A model generated the notes under the pieces. The model was not told where the DNA came from and made no database searches. It worked only from the letters and a program-made list of their open reading frames with translations. Of a stretch of DNA of 64,000 nt, positions 8,042 through 17,711 are shown piece after piece; within the stretch, counting starts at the first letter, position 1; every line of letters starts with the position of its first letter. The DNA is from Solicola gregarius (GTDB lineage Bacteria > Actinomycetota > Actinomycetes > Propionibacteriales > Nocardioidaceae): contig NZ_CP094970.1 in assembly GCF_025790165.1 (NCBI RefSeq), positions 4,712,001 to 4,776,000 on the forward strand, read 5' to 3'. A program made the translations under genes and the position numbers.

Positions 8042-9342
8042 CACGCGCCGCCGATTCGTGCCGAGACGGCCGCACCGTGGGACGGCAGGTTCTCGGCCTC
8101 GGCCAGCGCGACGACGCCGGGACCGACCTCGCGCAACGCGGCCTCGTCGTACGACACGACCTGCATGTTCTTGCAGAACGCGCGTACCGAGAGGCCGGAG
8201 CTGTAGCGGGCAGATCCCGCGGTCGGCAGCACGTGGTTGGAGCCCGCGCTGTAGTCACCGAGCGAGACCGGGGCGTACGCGCCGACGAACACCGCACCCG
8301 CGTTGCGTACACGGGCGACGAGCGCACTCGCGTCCGCAGTCTGGAGCTCGAGGTGCTCGGCGCCGTAGGCGTTCACCACGTCGAGGCCCTGGTCGATGTC
8401 GTCGACGAGCACGGTCGCGGACTGCTCGGACGACAGCGCCGTCTCGACGCGCTCGGCATGACGTGCCTGCGGCAACCGGTGCGCGAGCTCGGCGTCTACT
8501 CGATCCGCGAGCGCCTCGCTGTCGGTCACCAGCACGCTCGCGGCATGGGGATCGTGCTCGGCCTGGCTGATCAGATCGACCGCGACGTACGCGGCGTCGG
8601 CCCCTGCATCGGCGAGAACGGCGATCTCGGTCGGCCCTGCCTCGGCGTCGATGCCGACGACTGCCGTGAGCAGCCGTTTCGCGGCGACGACGTAGATGTT
8701 GCCCGGACCGGTCACGAGATCGACCGCGCGGCACTCACCGGCACCGTGGGCGAACATGGCGATCGCCTGGGCTCCCCCGACCGCGTACACCTCGTCGACT
8801 CCGAGCAATGCACAGGCCGCGAGGACGGTGGGGTGCGGTCGGCCGTCGGGCCCGGGCGGGCTGGACAGCGCGATCGACGCGACGCCGGCCACTTGCGCGG
8901 GGACGACGTTCATCACCACGCTGCTGACGAGTGGGGCGCGCCCACCCGGCACGTACAGCCCGACGCGCTCGACCGGCACGATCCGTCGTTCGACCGTTGC
9001 ACCGGGTGCGATCTGGGTGGTGACGTCCGACTCCAGCTCCGCCGCGCAGGTGCGCCGCAGGCGATCGATCGACACCTCGAGCGCCGACCTGACCTCGTCG
9101 TCCAGGCTCGCGAGCGCCTCGCGCAACGCATCGACGGGCACACGTACGTCTTCGAGCTCGACGCCGTCGTACCGCTTCGTCGCCTCGCGAACGGCGTCGA
9201 GCCCGCGCTTGCGGACGTCGTCGCAGATCGGTCGCACATGCTCGACCGCGGCATCGACGTCGAACGGTGCGCGCGGTACGACAGCGCGATAGTCGACAGA
9301 GGTGCCCGCGGGCATGCCGCGCAGGTCGAGTCGCTGGATCAT
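8041..9342 (-). CDS. hisD: Histidinol dehydrogenase HisD
   Basis: A 433-aa zinc- and NAD-dependent enzyme for the last two oxidations to histidine. Recognisable blocks are GLYVPGG, a [12 protein letters not shown] region, [19 protein letters not shown] with the zinc ligands, and [13 protein letters not shown]. It is the first gene of the his operon. Its ATG lies 6 nt after TAGAAT with no ribosome site, so the operon probably starts as a leaderless mRNA. Confidence 0.96.
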   Translation of the reverse strand: MIQRLDLRGMPAGTSVDYRAVVPRAPFDVDAAVEHVRPICDDVRKRGLDAVREATKRYDGVELEDVRVPVDALREALASLDDEVRSALEVSIDRLRRTCAAELESDVTTQIAPGATVERRIVPVERVGLYVPGGRAPLVSSVVMNVVPAQVAGVASIALSSPPGPDGRPHPTVLAACALLGVDEVYAVGGAQAIAMFAHGAGECRAVDLVTGPGNIYVVAAKRLLTAVVGIDAEAGPTEIAVLADAGADAAYVAVDLISQAEHDPHAASVLVTDSEALADRVDAELAHRLPQARHAERVETALSSEQSATVLVDDIDQGLDVVNAYGAEHLELQTADASALVARVRNAGAVFVGAYAPVSLGDYSAGSNHVLPTAGSARYSSGLSVRAFCKNMQVVSYDEAALREVGPGVVALAEAENLPSHGAAVSARIGGA

Positions 9343-9348
9343 GGCCTC

Positions 9349-9378
9349 ATTCTACGAAGCGAGGCAGGCGGGTAGGTT
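9349..9378. promoter_or_regulatory. Divergent leaderless promoters of hisD and the LON-domain gene
   Basis: The gap between hisD and the next gene is 42 nt. On the minus strand TAGAAT (9349-9354) is 6 nt from the hisD ATG. On the plus strand TAGGTT (9373-9378) is 6 nt from the GTG at 9385. Both start codons would be the first transcribed bases. Confidence 0.55.
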
Positions 9379-9384
9379 GACGGC

Positions 9385-10044
9385 GTGGGCTCTTCGCTTC
9401 CCATGTTTCCATTGGGCACCGTCACGTTTCCCGGTACATCGCTGTCTCTGCACATCTTCGAGGACCGCTATCTCGACCTGATGTCGCATCTGCTGTCGCT
9501 GCCCGAACCCGAGCGGTGCTTCGGCACGGTTGCGATCCGCGAGGGCTACGAGGTCGGCCACGCCGGCGTGAAGTCGGCACATCGGATCGGGTGCGAGGTA
9601 CGCCTGACCGACGTCGAGGAGGTTGAGGACGGGCTCGACGTGACCGTCGAGGCGCGGCGCCGGGTCCGGCTCGACGCCGTCGTCGACTCGAGCAGCTTCC
9701 TGTGGGGCGAGGTCGAGTACCTGCCCGAGGAGGTCGGCGCCGATGCGGACGACGCCGCGACGAGGGCGCACGCGATCTTCGAGGCGTACGTCGACCTGCT
9801 GGCGTCGACCGGCGCGACGATCGGCACGATCGACATCCCCACGAAGCCGCTGCCGATGTCGTACGCCCTGTCTGCGGGCGCCGTACTCACCCTCCGCGAT
9901 CGCCAGGACCTTCTCGAGGCTCCCGACGCCGCCACCCGGCTGCGCCAGGTGAGCCGACTCGTCGTCGCCGAGATGTCCGCGATCCGCGCGGTACCGAGCC
10001 TGCCGGCAACCGAGGTCAACCGCACCGGCTGGTCACCGAACTAG
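9385..10044 (+). CDS. LON substrate-binding domain protein
   Basis: A 219-aa stand-alone protein homologous to the N-terminal substrate-binding domain of Lon protease, starting with the typical MFPLGTVTFPG and LHIFEDRY blocks. It has no AAA or protease domain. Such proteins are widespread in actinobacteria and their role is unproven; binding of misfolded substrates is a guess. The GTG start is 6 nt after a TAGGTT hexamer. Its stop shares a base with the start of the following YbaK-type gene, so the two are co-expressed. Confidence 0.88.
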   Translation: MGSSLPMFPLGTVTFPGTSLSLHIFEDRYLDLMSHLLSLPEPERCFGTVAIREGYEVGHAGVKSAHRIGCEVRLTDVEEVEDGLDVTVEARRRVRLDAVVDSSSFLWGEVEYLPEEVGADADDAATRAHAIFEAYVDLLASTGATIGTIDIPTKPLPMSYALSAGAVLTLRDRQDLLEAPDAATRLRQVSRLVVAEMSAIRAVPSLPATEVNRTGWSPN

Positions 10045-10535
10045 TGGCACGACGGAACAAGGCCCAGGGGTCGACGCCGGCGACGACGGCGTTGGCTCGG
10101 CTCGACATCTCCTTCGTCACGCACGCGTACGACCACGACCCCGCGGCCGAGTCGTACGGGCGCGAGGCGGCCGAGGCACTGGGGGTGGATGCGGAGCGGA
10201 TCTTCAAGACGCTGCTCGCGACGCTCGACGGTTCCCTCGTCGTCGGAATCGTGCCCGTGCTGAGGTCGTTGGACCTGAAGTCACTCGCCCGCGCGGCCGG
10301 CGGGCGCAAGGCCGCGATGGCCGACCCCGCCGGGGCCGAGCGCGCCACCGGGTACGTGGTCGGCGGGATATCACCGATCGGCCAGCGCCGGCGGCTTCGC
10401 ACCCTGCTCGACGAGTCGGCCGCGCAGCATGCCGCGATCCTGGTCTCCGGTGGTCGCCGCGGGTTCGATATCGAGCTCGCGCCCGACGATCTGCTGGCGG
10501 CGACCTCCGGGATGCTCGCCTCGATCGCGCGGTAG
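10044..10535 (+). CDS. ybaK: Cys-tRNA(Pro)/Cys-tRNA(Cys) deacylase, YbaK/EbsC type
   Basis: A 163-aa trans-editing domain that hydrolyses mischarged Cys-tRNA(Pro). It shows STPATTAL, HDPAAESYGREAAEALG, the lysine in IFKTLL and the GGISPIGQRRRL block of the YbaK family. The GTG overlaps the last base of the preceding TAG, which fixes the start. It is the second gene of a two-gene unit with the LON-domain protein. Another family member is encoded at 49728-50204. Confidence 0.9.
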   Translation: MARRNKAQGSTPATTALARLDISFVTHAYDHDPAAESYGREAAEALGVDAERIFKTLLATLDGSLVVGIVPVLRSLDLKSLARAAGGRKAAMADPAGAERATGYVVGGISPIGQRRRLRTLLDESAAQHAAILVSGGRRGFDIELAPDDLLAATSGMLASIAR

Positions 10536-10634
10536 CCCGGGCGCCGCACTGTCGTACGACGTGGTGACGGTTCGAGACCGGGCCGCACTCTGCACGGCAA
10601 GAGCTCACCTTGCGTGGCAGATTCGGCATGCACA

Positions 10635-10670
10635 GTGGATGTTTACCATGTAAACATGGTAAACATCCAC
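10635..10670. terminator. Perfect 16-bp hairpin between convergent genes
   Basis: Arms GTGGATGTTTACCATG and CATGGTAAACATCCAC with loop TAAA. It lies between the ends of ybaK (plus) and the DUF3352 gene (minus), so it can act as a terminator in both directions. The core TTACCATG-N4-CATGGTAA recurs at 16741-16760. Confidence 0.7.
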
Positions 10671-10683
10671 CTGCGCCAGCCGA

Positions 10684-12390
10684 TCAGTCGAAGGTCAGCC
10701 GCATCGTGGTGACGGTCCGGTCGTCCTTCTCCTGGCTCGCGAATCCGAACGCCTGGAGGGGCTCGAGCATCTGCACGTCCTCGTCCGAATCGGGCGCGAG
10801 CTCGGTGATCTCGTCGAGGTTGGCGTACACGACGTTGACGGCATCGTCGCCGGCCGGCACCGCCTTCTGGTAGACGTCGGAGTCGCCGAGATCGCCACCG
10901 CCATCGGTCAGCATCGACGCGTAGTCGTCGTTGGTCGCGAGCACCATCCCGTCGTCGGTCTCCTCCTTGACCAGCGCCTCCGAGAGGCTCGGCCCGCCCA
11001 TGCCGACCAGGGTGTTCTCGACCTTGTCGACGACCCCGGAGAGCTCGCCGGGATCTGAGGTGAAGCGCATCCCGGCATTGATGTCCTCGAGCGAGCCCGG
11101 ATCCATCTCCGGGTCCAGACCCTCGCTGTCGACCGCCACCAGGAACTGGTCGCCCAGCAGCGTTGCGAGGTCGTCGGGAAGGGTGAGGCCGGTGTTCTGC
11201 TCGACGTCATCGAGCATCAGGTCGAGCTCGGGCGCCGCGTCTCCCAGTCCGCTCTCGAACTGGGTCCAGAAGTCGTCGACGACCTTCTTGCCATCGGAGA
11301 TCGACGCCGCGAACATCGTCGAGTCCGAGAGCCCGCCGACATCGGCCTTCGCGCCGCCCGCACCGGTCGGTGAGTCGCTCGCGGTCACCAGCTCGAGGTA
11401 GTCGTCGCCGGCACGCAGCGCAGCCGCGCCCGAGCCGAGGTCCTGGTCGCCGAGTGCCTCCAGGTCGTCGGCCGACATGCCCATCTGCTCCGCCGCATCG
11501 ACGAACGCGTCGCCGTCGAACCACATCGACGCGATGCCCTCGTCGCCGAGTGAGTCCATATCGTCGCGGAACGCGTCGTTGGCGGCGAGCGAGTCGGACT
11601 CGGCGTCCTTCGCGAAGTCGTCGGCGAGGTCCTGGGTAGGTGCGACGATCATGTAGTCACCCGAGAACGCGACGCCGAGGTTCGACTCCTCGTCCTCCGC
11701 GTACGCGACGTCGTCCATCGCGCTGGCCGTTGACGACGCCGTCGCGGGCCCGGGCATCCCGAGGCCGCCGGTGCAGTCCGCGAGCTTGTTCGCGCCGTCC
11801 TCGGCCTTGTCCTCGTCGCTGACCTGGACCGCCAGCATCGGCGCCGGCGAATCGGCGCCGCCGACGATCGCGAACCCGAGCCGGTCACCGATCCACGGCT
11901 CGATGTCATCCGCAAAGTCGACATCGCAGTCGGCGGCGAGCACCTCGTCGACGAACAGCTTGCGCAGGTCGACGTCATCGTCGGAGATCCCCGTCGCGTC
12001 CTCGAACTCCGGCCACTTGTGCAGCAGCGACATGGCGTCGAGCTTCTGCGACGCGGACGGATCCAGGTCGAGACGTACGTACGCCATCGCGTCCGACGGC
12101 ACGGCCTCGGCGGGCTGTGGCCCACCACCGGACAGCTTCGACCAGGCGAACACACCGCCTGCCACGACGAGCCCGACCGCGACGACGGCCGCGATGCCGA
12201 TCGTCACGCCACGCCGACGACCCCTCGGGGATGGCTCGTGTGGCCCGGGACCCGCCCACTGGGCGCCCGGCGGCGGACCTTGCGGCGGTGGACCCTGGAC
12301 CGGTCCGCCCTGCGGTGGCTGGCCGTACGGAGGGCGCGGTCCCGGGGGTCCCTGAGGTCCCCCGGCAGACGGTGGCTGGTTCGTACTCAC
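10684..12390 (-). CDS. DUF3352 family membrane-anchored protein
   Basis: 568 aa. The first 58 residues or so are a Pro/Gly/Gln-rich cytoplasmic tail. One transmembrane helix follows (about 61-83), then a large acidic Asp/Ser-rich extracellular domain starting AVPSDAMAYVRLDLDPS, which matches DUF3352 proteins of actinobacteria. The GTG start has AAGGGG upstream. It is probably a single-gene transcript ending at the hairpin at 10635-10670. The biochemical function of the family is unknown. Confidence 0.8.
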   Translation of the reverse strand: MSTNQPPSAGGPQGPPGPRPPYGQPPQGGPVQGPPPQGPPPGAQWAGPGPHEPSPRGRRRGVTIGIAAVVAVGLVVAGGVFAWSKLSGGGPQPAEAVPSDAMAYVRLDLDPSASQKLDAMSLLHKWPEFEDATGISDDDVDLRKLFVDEVLAADCDVDFADDIEPWIGDRLGFAIVGGADSPAPMLAVQVSDEDKAEDGANKLADCTGGLGMPGPATASSTASAMDDVAYAEDEESNLGVAFSGDYMIVAPTQDLADDFAKDAESDSLAANDAFRDDMDSLGDEGIASMWFDGDAFVDAAEQMGMSADDLEALGDQDLGSGAAALRAGDDYLELVTASDSPTGAGGAKADVGGLSDSTMFAASISDGKKVVDDFWTQFESGLGDAAPELDLMLDDVEQNTGLTLPDDLATLLGDQFLVAVDSEGLDPEMDPGSLEDINAGMRFTSDPGELSGVVDKVENTLVGMGGPSLSEALVKEETDDGMVLATNDDYASMLTDGGGDLGDSDVYQKAVPAGDDAVNVVYANLDEITELAPDSDEDVQMLEPLQAFGFASQEKDDRTVTTMRLTFD

Positions 12391-12432
12391 GTCGTTTCCC
12401 CTTTCGATCGGCCTGCACCGCTCGGTTCGACG

Positions 12433-13026
12433 TCAGCTCGACTGCGAGGGTTCCGCCGGGTCGGTATCGAATCCGTATCCGTACGAGTCGGCGACGAACT
12501 CATCGCGCGGCGCGCGAAGCCATACGGACACGATGACACCGATCAGGGCCATGACGGGCCACAACAGCACGATCGACCACGCACCGAGCTCGATCGGACC
12601 CGTGAACGTGTCGCCCACCGCGGCGCCTTCGGTGGCCGCGTCGACCGACTCGGGCCCCAGCAGCGCACCGAGCCACTCGATGAACGCACCGACGGCGGAT
12701 CCGACGACGACCAGCACGGTGATCGCCCACCCGAGCCCCCAGTAGCGCCATCCCACGGCGACACCGCCGACCAGCGCCGCCGCCGCCCCGAGCCAGGCGT
12801 AGGTCAGGTCGACGTCGAACTCATGTCGGAACTCCGCCTCGGACGAGAAGTACCCGACGTGGCCCTGATAGACGGTGTACTCGGGTGGATGGGCGAGCTG
12901 CGACCACAGCAGGCCGGCCACGCCACCGAGCACCAGGAACACGATCGCGGTGACCGCCACGGCTCCCTCCCAGGAGGGCGTACGTCGTGGCGTAGAGGTG
13001 CGCTCAGCGGCCTTGGACGTCGTCAT
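12433..13026 (-). CDS. Small four-helix membrane protein coupled to dnaE
   Basis: A 197-aa protein with four predicted transmembrane segments and a short acidic C-terminal tail ending PAEPSQSS. A loop after helix 1 carries the HPPEYTVYQGHVGYF region. It resembles the DUF2567 group of actinobacterial membrane proteins in layout, without certainty. The ATG at 13026 overlaps the dnaE stop as ATGA, so it is translated in step with the replicative polymerase. Function unknown. Confidence 0.7.
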   Translation of the reverse strand: MTTSKAAERTSTPRRTPSWEGAVAVTAIVFLVLGGVAGLLWSQLAHPPEYTVYQGHVGYFSSEAEFRHEFDVDLTYAWLGAAAALVGGVAVGWRYWGLGWAITVLVVVGSAVGAFIEWLGALLGPESVDAATEGAAVGDTFTGPIELGAWSIVLLWPVMALIGVIVSVWLRAPRDEFVADSYGYGFDTDPAEPSQSS

Positions 13027-16000
13027 TGGGCGAGACAATTCGGGCCGAGCAGTGCTTTCAGGTCGGCCGTCAGAGCCGGGCCTGGCGTGACTCGCAGCCG
13101 GTCGTCAAGGCGCATCAGTTTGCTACCGTCGCGGCCGACCAGGCGCAGGTGCACATCGGTGACTCCCGGATGTGCGGAGAGCACCTCCTTGAGCTGCTCA
13201 ACCGTGTGGCTCGTGCACCGAGCGGTCGGGATGGAGACCACGACGGGCCCGCTGACCTCGGTGGACAGATCCGGTGCATGAACCTCGCTGCCGATCAGCT
13301 CGGGTACGTCATCGCTGCGCTTGAGCCTTCCCTTGATGGTCACGATGGCGTCCTCGACGAGCATCGGCGCCGCGAGCTGGTACGACGACGGGAACATCAT
13401 CACGTTGATGGCGCCCTCGAGGTCCTCGAGCGTGACGAGCGCCCAGGTGTCTCCCTTGCGGGTGAGCTTGCGCGTCACGTTCGTGATGAGCCCGGCGACG
13501 GTGACCGACGACCCCTCCGTACGCTCCTCGTCGGTGAGCAGGTCGCCGATCGAGCAGTCGCCGCTCGCGCGCAGCAGGTGCTCGAGCCCGAACAGTGGGT
13601 GGTCGGAGACATACAGGCCGAGCATCTCGCGTTCGTAACCGAGCAGGGCCTGCTTCTCCCACTCCTCGATGTCGGGAACGGTCACCGCCATGCCGCCGAA
13701 GGCGTCCTCGTCGCTGAGGCCGCCGAAGAGAGAGTCCTGGCCGATCGCCTCGTTGCGCTTGACGTCGACGTACTGGTCGACCGCCTCCTCGTGGATCGTC
13801 ACGAGCGCCCGTCGCGGGTGCTTCATCGAGTCGAACGCGCCCGCCTTGATCAGCGACTCGATCACCCGCTTGTTGCACACGATGGTCGGCACTTTGTCCA
13901 TGAAGTCGGCGAAGTCGGTGTAGCGCCCCTCCTCGGTACGCGCCGCGACGATGCCCGAGACGACGTTGTGGCCGACATTGCGTACCGCCGACAGGCCGAA
14001 GCGGATGTCGGCGTCGACGGCGGTGAAGTTGGAGTCCGAGTCGTTGACGTCCGGCGGCAGCACCTTGATGCCCATCCGGCGGCACTCGTTCAGGTAGATC
14101 GCCGAGCGATCCTTGTCGCCCTTGACGCTGGTGAGCAGGGCCGCCATGTACTCCGCCGGATAGTGCGCCTTGAGGTAGGCGGTCCAGTACGACACGAGCC
14201 CGTACGCCGCCGCATGCGACTTGTTGAACGCGTAGTCGCTGAACGGGACCAGGGTCTCCCACAGCGCAGCGATCGCCGCCTCGCCGTAGCCGTTGGCCGC
14301 CATGCCCGAGGAGAAGGTCTCGTACTCCGCGTCGAGGACCTCCTTCTTCTTCTTGCCCATCGCGCGCCGGAGCAGATCCGCGCGGCCGAGCGAGTAGCCG
14401 GCCAGCTTCTGCGCGATCTCCATCACCTGCTCCTGGTAGACCAGGAGCCCGTAGGTCTCGCCGAGCAGCGAGTCGAGTGCACCGGCGAGGTCGCGATGGA
14501 TGTGGCTGACGTCCTGCTTGCCGTTCTTGCGCAGGGCGTAGTTGATGTGGGTGTTGGTGCCCATCGGGCCGGGCCGGTAGAGCGCGCCGAGCGCGGTGAT
14601 GTCGCCGAAGCTGTCGGGCTGCATCAGCCGGCAGAGCTGGCGGTAGCCGTTGCCGTCGAACTGGAACACGCCGAGGGTGTCGCCACGCGAGAGCAACGCG
14701 TACGTCTCGAGGTCGGTGGGGTCCTTTGCCAGCGCGTCGAGGTCGACGTCGATGCCGCGGTTGGCCTTCACGTTGTGCACCGCGTCGTCGAGGACCGTCA
14801 GGTTACGCAGCCCGAGGAAGTCCATCTTCACCAGGCCGAGCGACTCGGACGCCGGGTAGTCGAACTGGGTGATGATCGCGCCGTCCTGCTCGCGCTTCAT
14901 CAGCGGGACGATGCCGGCCAGCGGCTCGCTCGACATGATGATGCCGGCGGCATGGACGCCCCACTGGCGCTTGAGTCCCTCGAGGCCACGCGCCGTCTGG
15001 AACACCTTCGCGCTGTCGGGATCGCTGTCGATCAGGGCCCGGAACTCGCCCGCTTCGGCGTAGCGCTTGTGCTCGGCGTCGAACATGCCTGCCAGCGGGA
15101 TGTCTTTGCCCATCACCGCCGGCGGCATCGCCTTGGTGAGCTTCTCTCCCATCGAGAACGGGTAGCCGAGCACCCGGGAGGAGTCCTTCAGCGCTTGCTT
15201 CGCCTTGATCGTGCCGTACGTGACGATGTACGAGACCCGGTCGTCGCCGTACTTCTCGGTGACGTACTTGATCACCTCGCCTCGTCGACGCTCGTCGAAG
15301 TCGATGTCGAAGTCGGGCATCGAGTCGCGCTCGGGGTTGAGGAAGCGCTCGAAGATCAGGCCGTGCGGGACGGGGTCGAGGTCGGTGATGCGCATCGCGT
15401 ACGCGCACATGGAACCCGCGCCCGACCCACGGCCGGGGCCGACGCGGATGCCGCGCTCCTTCGCCCAGTTGATGAAGTCGGCGACCACGAGGAAGTAGCC
15501 CGGGTAGCCCTTGCCGATGATGACCTTCTCTTCGAGCTTCACCTGGTCGATCGCGTACTGCGGCACGCCGTCGGGGAAGCGCGCCTTGAGCCCGCGGTCG
15601 ACCTCCTTGATGAACCACGACGACTCGTCCTCACCCTCGGGGCACGGGAATCGCGGCATGAACCGGCCCTCGCCCTCGGTGAACTCGATCTCGCAGCGCT
15701 CCGCGACGAGCAACGTGTTGTCGCAGGCCTCCTCGAGACCGTGCCCCGCCCATAGCTCGCGCATCTCCTGCGCCGACTTGATGTAGTAGCCACCACCGTC
15801 GAGCTTGAACCGGTTGGGGTCGGCCATCGTGCTGCCGGACTGGACGCAGAGCAGCGCCTCGTGCGCCTTCGCGTCATCCGGGTTGGTGTAGTGCGAGTCG
15901 TTCGTGGCGATCATCGGCAGCTGGAGGTCCTTGCCGAGGCGCAGCAGACCGTCGCGTACGCGGGTCTCGATGGACAGACCGTGGTCCATCAGCTCGAGGT

Positions 16001-16559
16001 AGAAGTTCTCCGGGCCGAAGATGTCGCGGAACTCCGCCGCCGACTCGCGCGCCTTGTCGTAGTCGCCGATGCGCAACCAGGTCTGTATCTCACCGGACGG
16101 GCAGCCCGTCGTACCGATCAGGCCGTCGGCGTACTCGGTGAGCAGCTCCCGGTCGGCGCGTGGCTTGTAGAAGAAGCCCTCGATGCTCGAGCGGGACGCG
16201 AGCCGGAACAGGTTGTGCATGCCGGCGGTGTTGCGCGCGAGCAGCGTCATGTGGGTGTACGCGCCACCGCCGGAGACGTCGTCGCCGCCGCCCTTGTTCC
16301 AGCGGACCCGCTTCCGCTCGTAACGGCTGGTGTTGGGCGTGAGGTACGCCTCCATACCGATGATCGGCTTGACGCCCGCGGCACGCGCCCGCTGGTAGAA
16401 GTCGTACGCGCCGAACACGTAGCCGTGATCGGTCATCGCGATCGCCGGCATCTCGAGCTCGGCGGTGCGCGCGAACAGGTCGTCGAGACGCGCGGCACCG
16501 TCCAGCATCGAGTACTCCGTGTGCACGTGCAGGTGCACGAAAGACGAGTCGCTGGGCAT
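13023..16559 (-). CDS. dnaE: DNA polymerase III subunit alpha, DnaE1 type
   Basis: Replicative polymerase of 1178 aa. It has an N-terminal PHP domain (HLHVHTEYSMLDG, MTDHGYVFGA), then palm motifs GPGRGSGAGS and PDFDIDFDERRR near residue 410 with the catalytic aspartates, and a third aspartate region further on. The fingers, a helix-hairpin-helix region and a C-terminal OB domain follow. It is full length and intact. The PHP metal-binding histidines are kept, so proofreading by PHP is possible, as in mycobacterial DnaE1. The ATG at 16559 follows GGAGG by about 10 nt. Downstream it is coupled to a small membrane protein. Confidence 0.97.
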   Translation of the reverse strand: MPSDSSFVHLHVHTEYSMLDGAARLDDLFARTAELEMPAIAMTDHGYVFGAYDFYQRARAAGVKPIIGMEAYLTPNTSRYERKRVRWNKGGGDDVSGGGAYTHMTLLARNTAGMHNLFRLASRSSIEGFFYKPRADRELLTEYADGLIGTTGCPSGEIQTWLRIGDYDKARESAAEFRDIFGPENFYLELMDHGLSIETRVRDGLLRLGKDLQLPMIATNDSHYTNPDDAKAHEALLCVQSGSTMADPNRFKLDGGGYYIKSAQEMRELWAGHGLEEACDNTLLVAERCEIEFTEGEGRFMPRFPCPEGEDESSWFIKEVDRGLKARFPDGVPQYAIDQVKLEEKVIIGKGYPGYFLVVADFINWAKERGIRVGPGRGSGAGSMCAYAMRITDLDPVPHGLIFERFLNPERDSMPDFDIDFDERRRGEVIKYVTEKYGDDRVSYIVTYGTIKAKQALKDSSRVLGYPFSMGEKLTKAMPPAVMGKDIPLAGMFDAEHKRYAEAGEFRALIDSDPDSAKVFQTARGLEGLKRQWGVHAAGIIMSSEPLAGIVPLMKREQDGAIITQFDYPASESLGLVKMDFLGLRNLTVLDDAVHNVKANRGIDVDLDALAKDPTDLETYALLSRGDTLGVFQFDGNGYRQLCRLMQPDSFGDITALGALYRPGPMGTNTHINYALRKNGKQDVSHIHRDLAGALDSLLGETYGLLVYQEQVMEIAQKLAGYSLGRADLLRRAMGKKKKEVLDAEYETFSSGMAANGYGEAAIAALWETLVPFSDYAFNKSHAAAYGLVSYWTAYLKAHYPAEYMAALLTSVKGDKDRSAIYLNECRRMGIKVLPPDVNDSDSNFTAVDADIRFGLSAVRNVGHNVVSGIVAARTEEGRYTDFADFMDKVPTIVCNKRVIESLIKAGAFDSMKHPRRALVTIHEEAVDQYVDVKRNEAIGQDSLFGGLSDEDAFGGMAVTVPDIEEWEKQALLGYEREMLGLYVSDHPLFGLEHLLRASGDCSIGDLLTDEERTEGSSVTVAGLITNVTRKLTRKGDTWALVTLEDLEGAINVMMFPSSYQLAAPMLVEDAIVTIKGRLKRSDDVPELIGSEVHAPDLSTEVSGPVVVSIPTARCTSHTVEQLKEVLSAHPGVTDVHLRLVGRDGSKLMRLDDRLRVTPGPALTADLKALLGPNCLAQ

Positions 16560-16683
16560 TACGCAGGGGCCTCCAGGGCGGTCGAACAGGCGGGCGCCTC
16601 GGGGAAGGACTCAACCCTACGGCACCGACAACGGCGTTCGAGTCAGGCACGCAGGGTCGATCACTCACCGGGACGAGACAGCA

Positions 16684-16766
16684 CCGCTACCGGGCAAGTC
16701 GTCGCCGTTACCGGGCAAGTTTGCTGGGTAGCGGCGCGGATTACCATGGGCCCATGGTAATCCGCG
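16684..16766. repeat. Intergenic palindrome and direct repeats between rluD and dnaE
   Basis: The 222-nt gap 16560-16781 holds a 32-nt perfect palindrome (16735-16766) with core TTACCATG-GGCC-CATGGTAA. Upstream are two copies of TACCGGGCAAGT (about 16688 and 16709) and a longer-range pairing CCGCTACC / GGTAGCGG. It lies after the rluD stop and may terminate the lspA-rluD transcript. A probable -10 for dnaE, TAGGGT on the minus strand, is near 16614. Confidence 0.65.
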
Positions 16767-16781
16767 GGGCAACGTCCGGCG

Positions 16782-17711
16782 TCATACGGCGTCGCGGATG
16801 ACCACGAGGGCGTGCTCGAGGTCATCGGGGTACGTCGAGGCGTAGCTGACGTGTTCGCCGGTCGCGGGGTGCTCGAAGCCGAGCCGGGTCGCATGCAGCC
16901 ACTGCCGCTCCAACCCGACCCGCTCGGCGAGGCGCGGGTCGGCACCGTACTGGAGGTCGCCGACGCAGGGATGCTTGAGCGCGCTCAGATGCACCCGGAT
17001 CTGGTGAGTGCGCCCGGTCTCGAGGCGGATCTCGAGCAGGCTCGCGTACCGGTGCGCCTCCAGCGTGTCGTAGTGCGTGACGCTGGGGCGTCCGTCGGCG
17101 AGCACGGCGAACTTCCAGTCGTGTCGCGGGTGCCGGCCGATCGGCGCGTCGACGGTGCCCTGCCAGGGGTCGGGATGCCCCTGGACGAGTGCATGGTAGA
17201 TCTTCTCGACCCGCCGTTGCTTGAACGCCGCCTTCAGCACGGCGTACGCGTGCTCGGACTTCGCCACCACCATCAGGCCGCTCGTCCCGACGTCGAGGCG
17301 GTGCACGATGCCCTGCCGCTCGGCCGCGCCCGAGGTGGCGATCCGGAAGCCCGCGGCGGCGAGGTGCCCGACGACGGTCGGGCCAGTCCAGCCGACGCTC
17401 GGATGCGCCGCTACACCGACCGGCTTGTCGACGACGACGAGGTCGTCGTCGTCGTGCACGATGCGCAGGTCTTCGATCGTCTCGGGTACGACCTGGGCCC
17501 CCGAGCGCTCGTCCGGCAGGCGTACCTCGAGCCACGAGCCCGCCTCCAGGCGCTGAGACTTGGCGGGCACCTCGCCGTCGACCGTGACGTCTCCGGCCGC
17601 GACCAAATCGGCTGCCCGCGTACGCGACAGCCCGAGCAGGCGCGCCATGCCGGCGTCGAGGCGCTCGCCGGCCAGCCCGTCCGGGACCGGCAGGGAACGA
17701 AGCTCGCTCAC
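16782..17711 (-). CDS. rluD: Ribosomal large-subunit pseudouridine synthase, RluD/RluA family
   Basis: 309 aa. An N-terminal S4 RNA-binding domain ([16 protein letters not shown]) is followed by the RluA catalytic domain with the active aspartate in [23 protein letters not shown] and [19 protein letters not shown] blocks are intact. Modifies uridines of 23S rRNA. The GTG start overlaps the lspA stop by 4 nt, as in many actinobacteria where lspA and rluD are paired. The exact target uridines are not deducible. Confidence 0.92.
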   Translation of the reverse strand: MSELRSLPVPDGLAGERLDAGMARLLGLSRTRAADLVAAGDVTVDGEVPAKSQRLEAGSWLEVRLPDERSGAQVVPETIEDLRIVHDDDDLVVVDKPVGVAAHPSVGWTGPTVVGHLAAAGFRIATSGAAERQGIVHRLDVGTSGLMVVAKSEHAYAVLKAAFKQRRVEKIYHALVQGHPDPWQGTVDAPIGRHPRHDWKFAVLADGRPSVTHYDTLEAHRYASLLEIRLETGRTHQIRVHLSALKHPCVGDLQYGADPRLAERVGLERQWLHATRLGFEHPATGEHVSYASTYPDDLEHALVVIRDAV

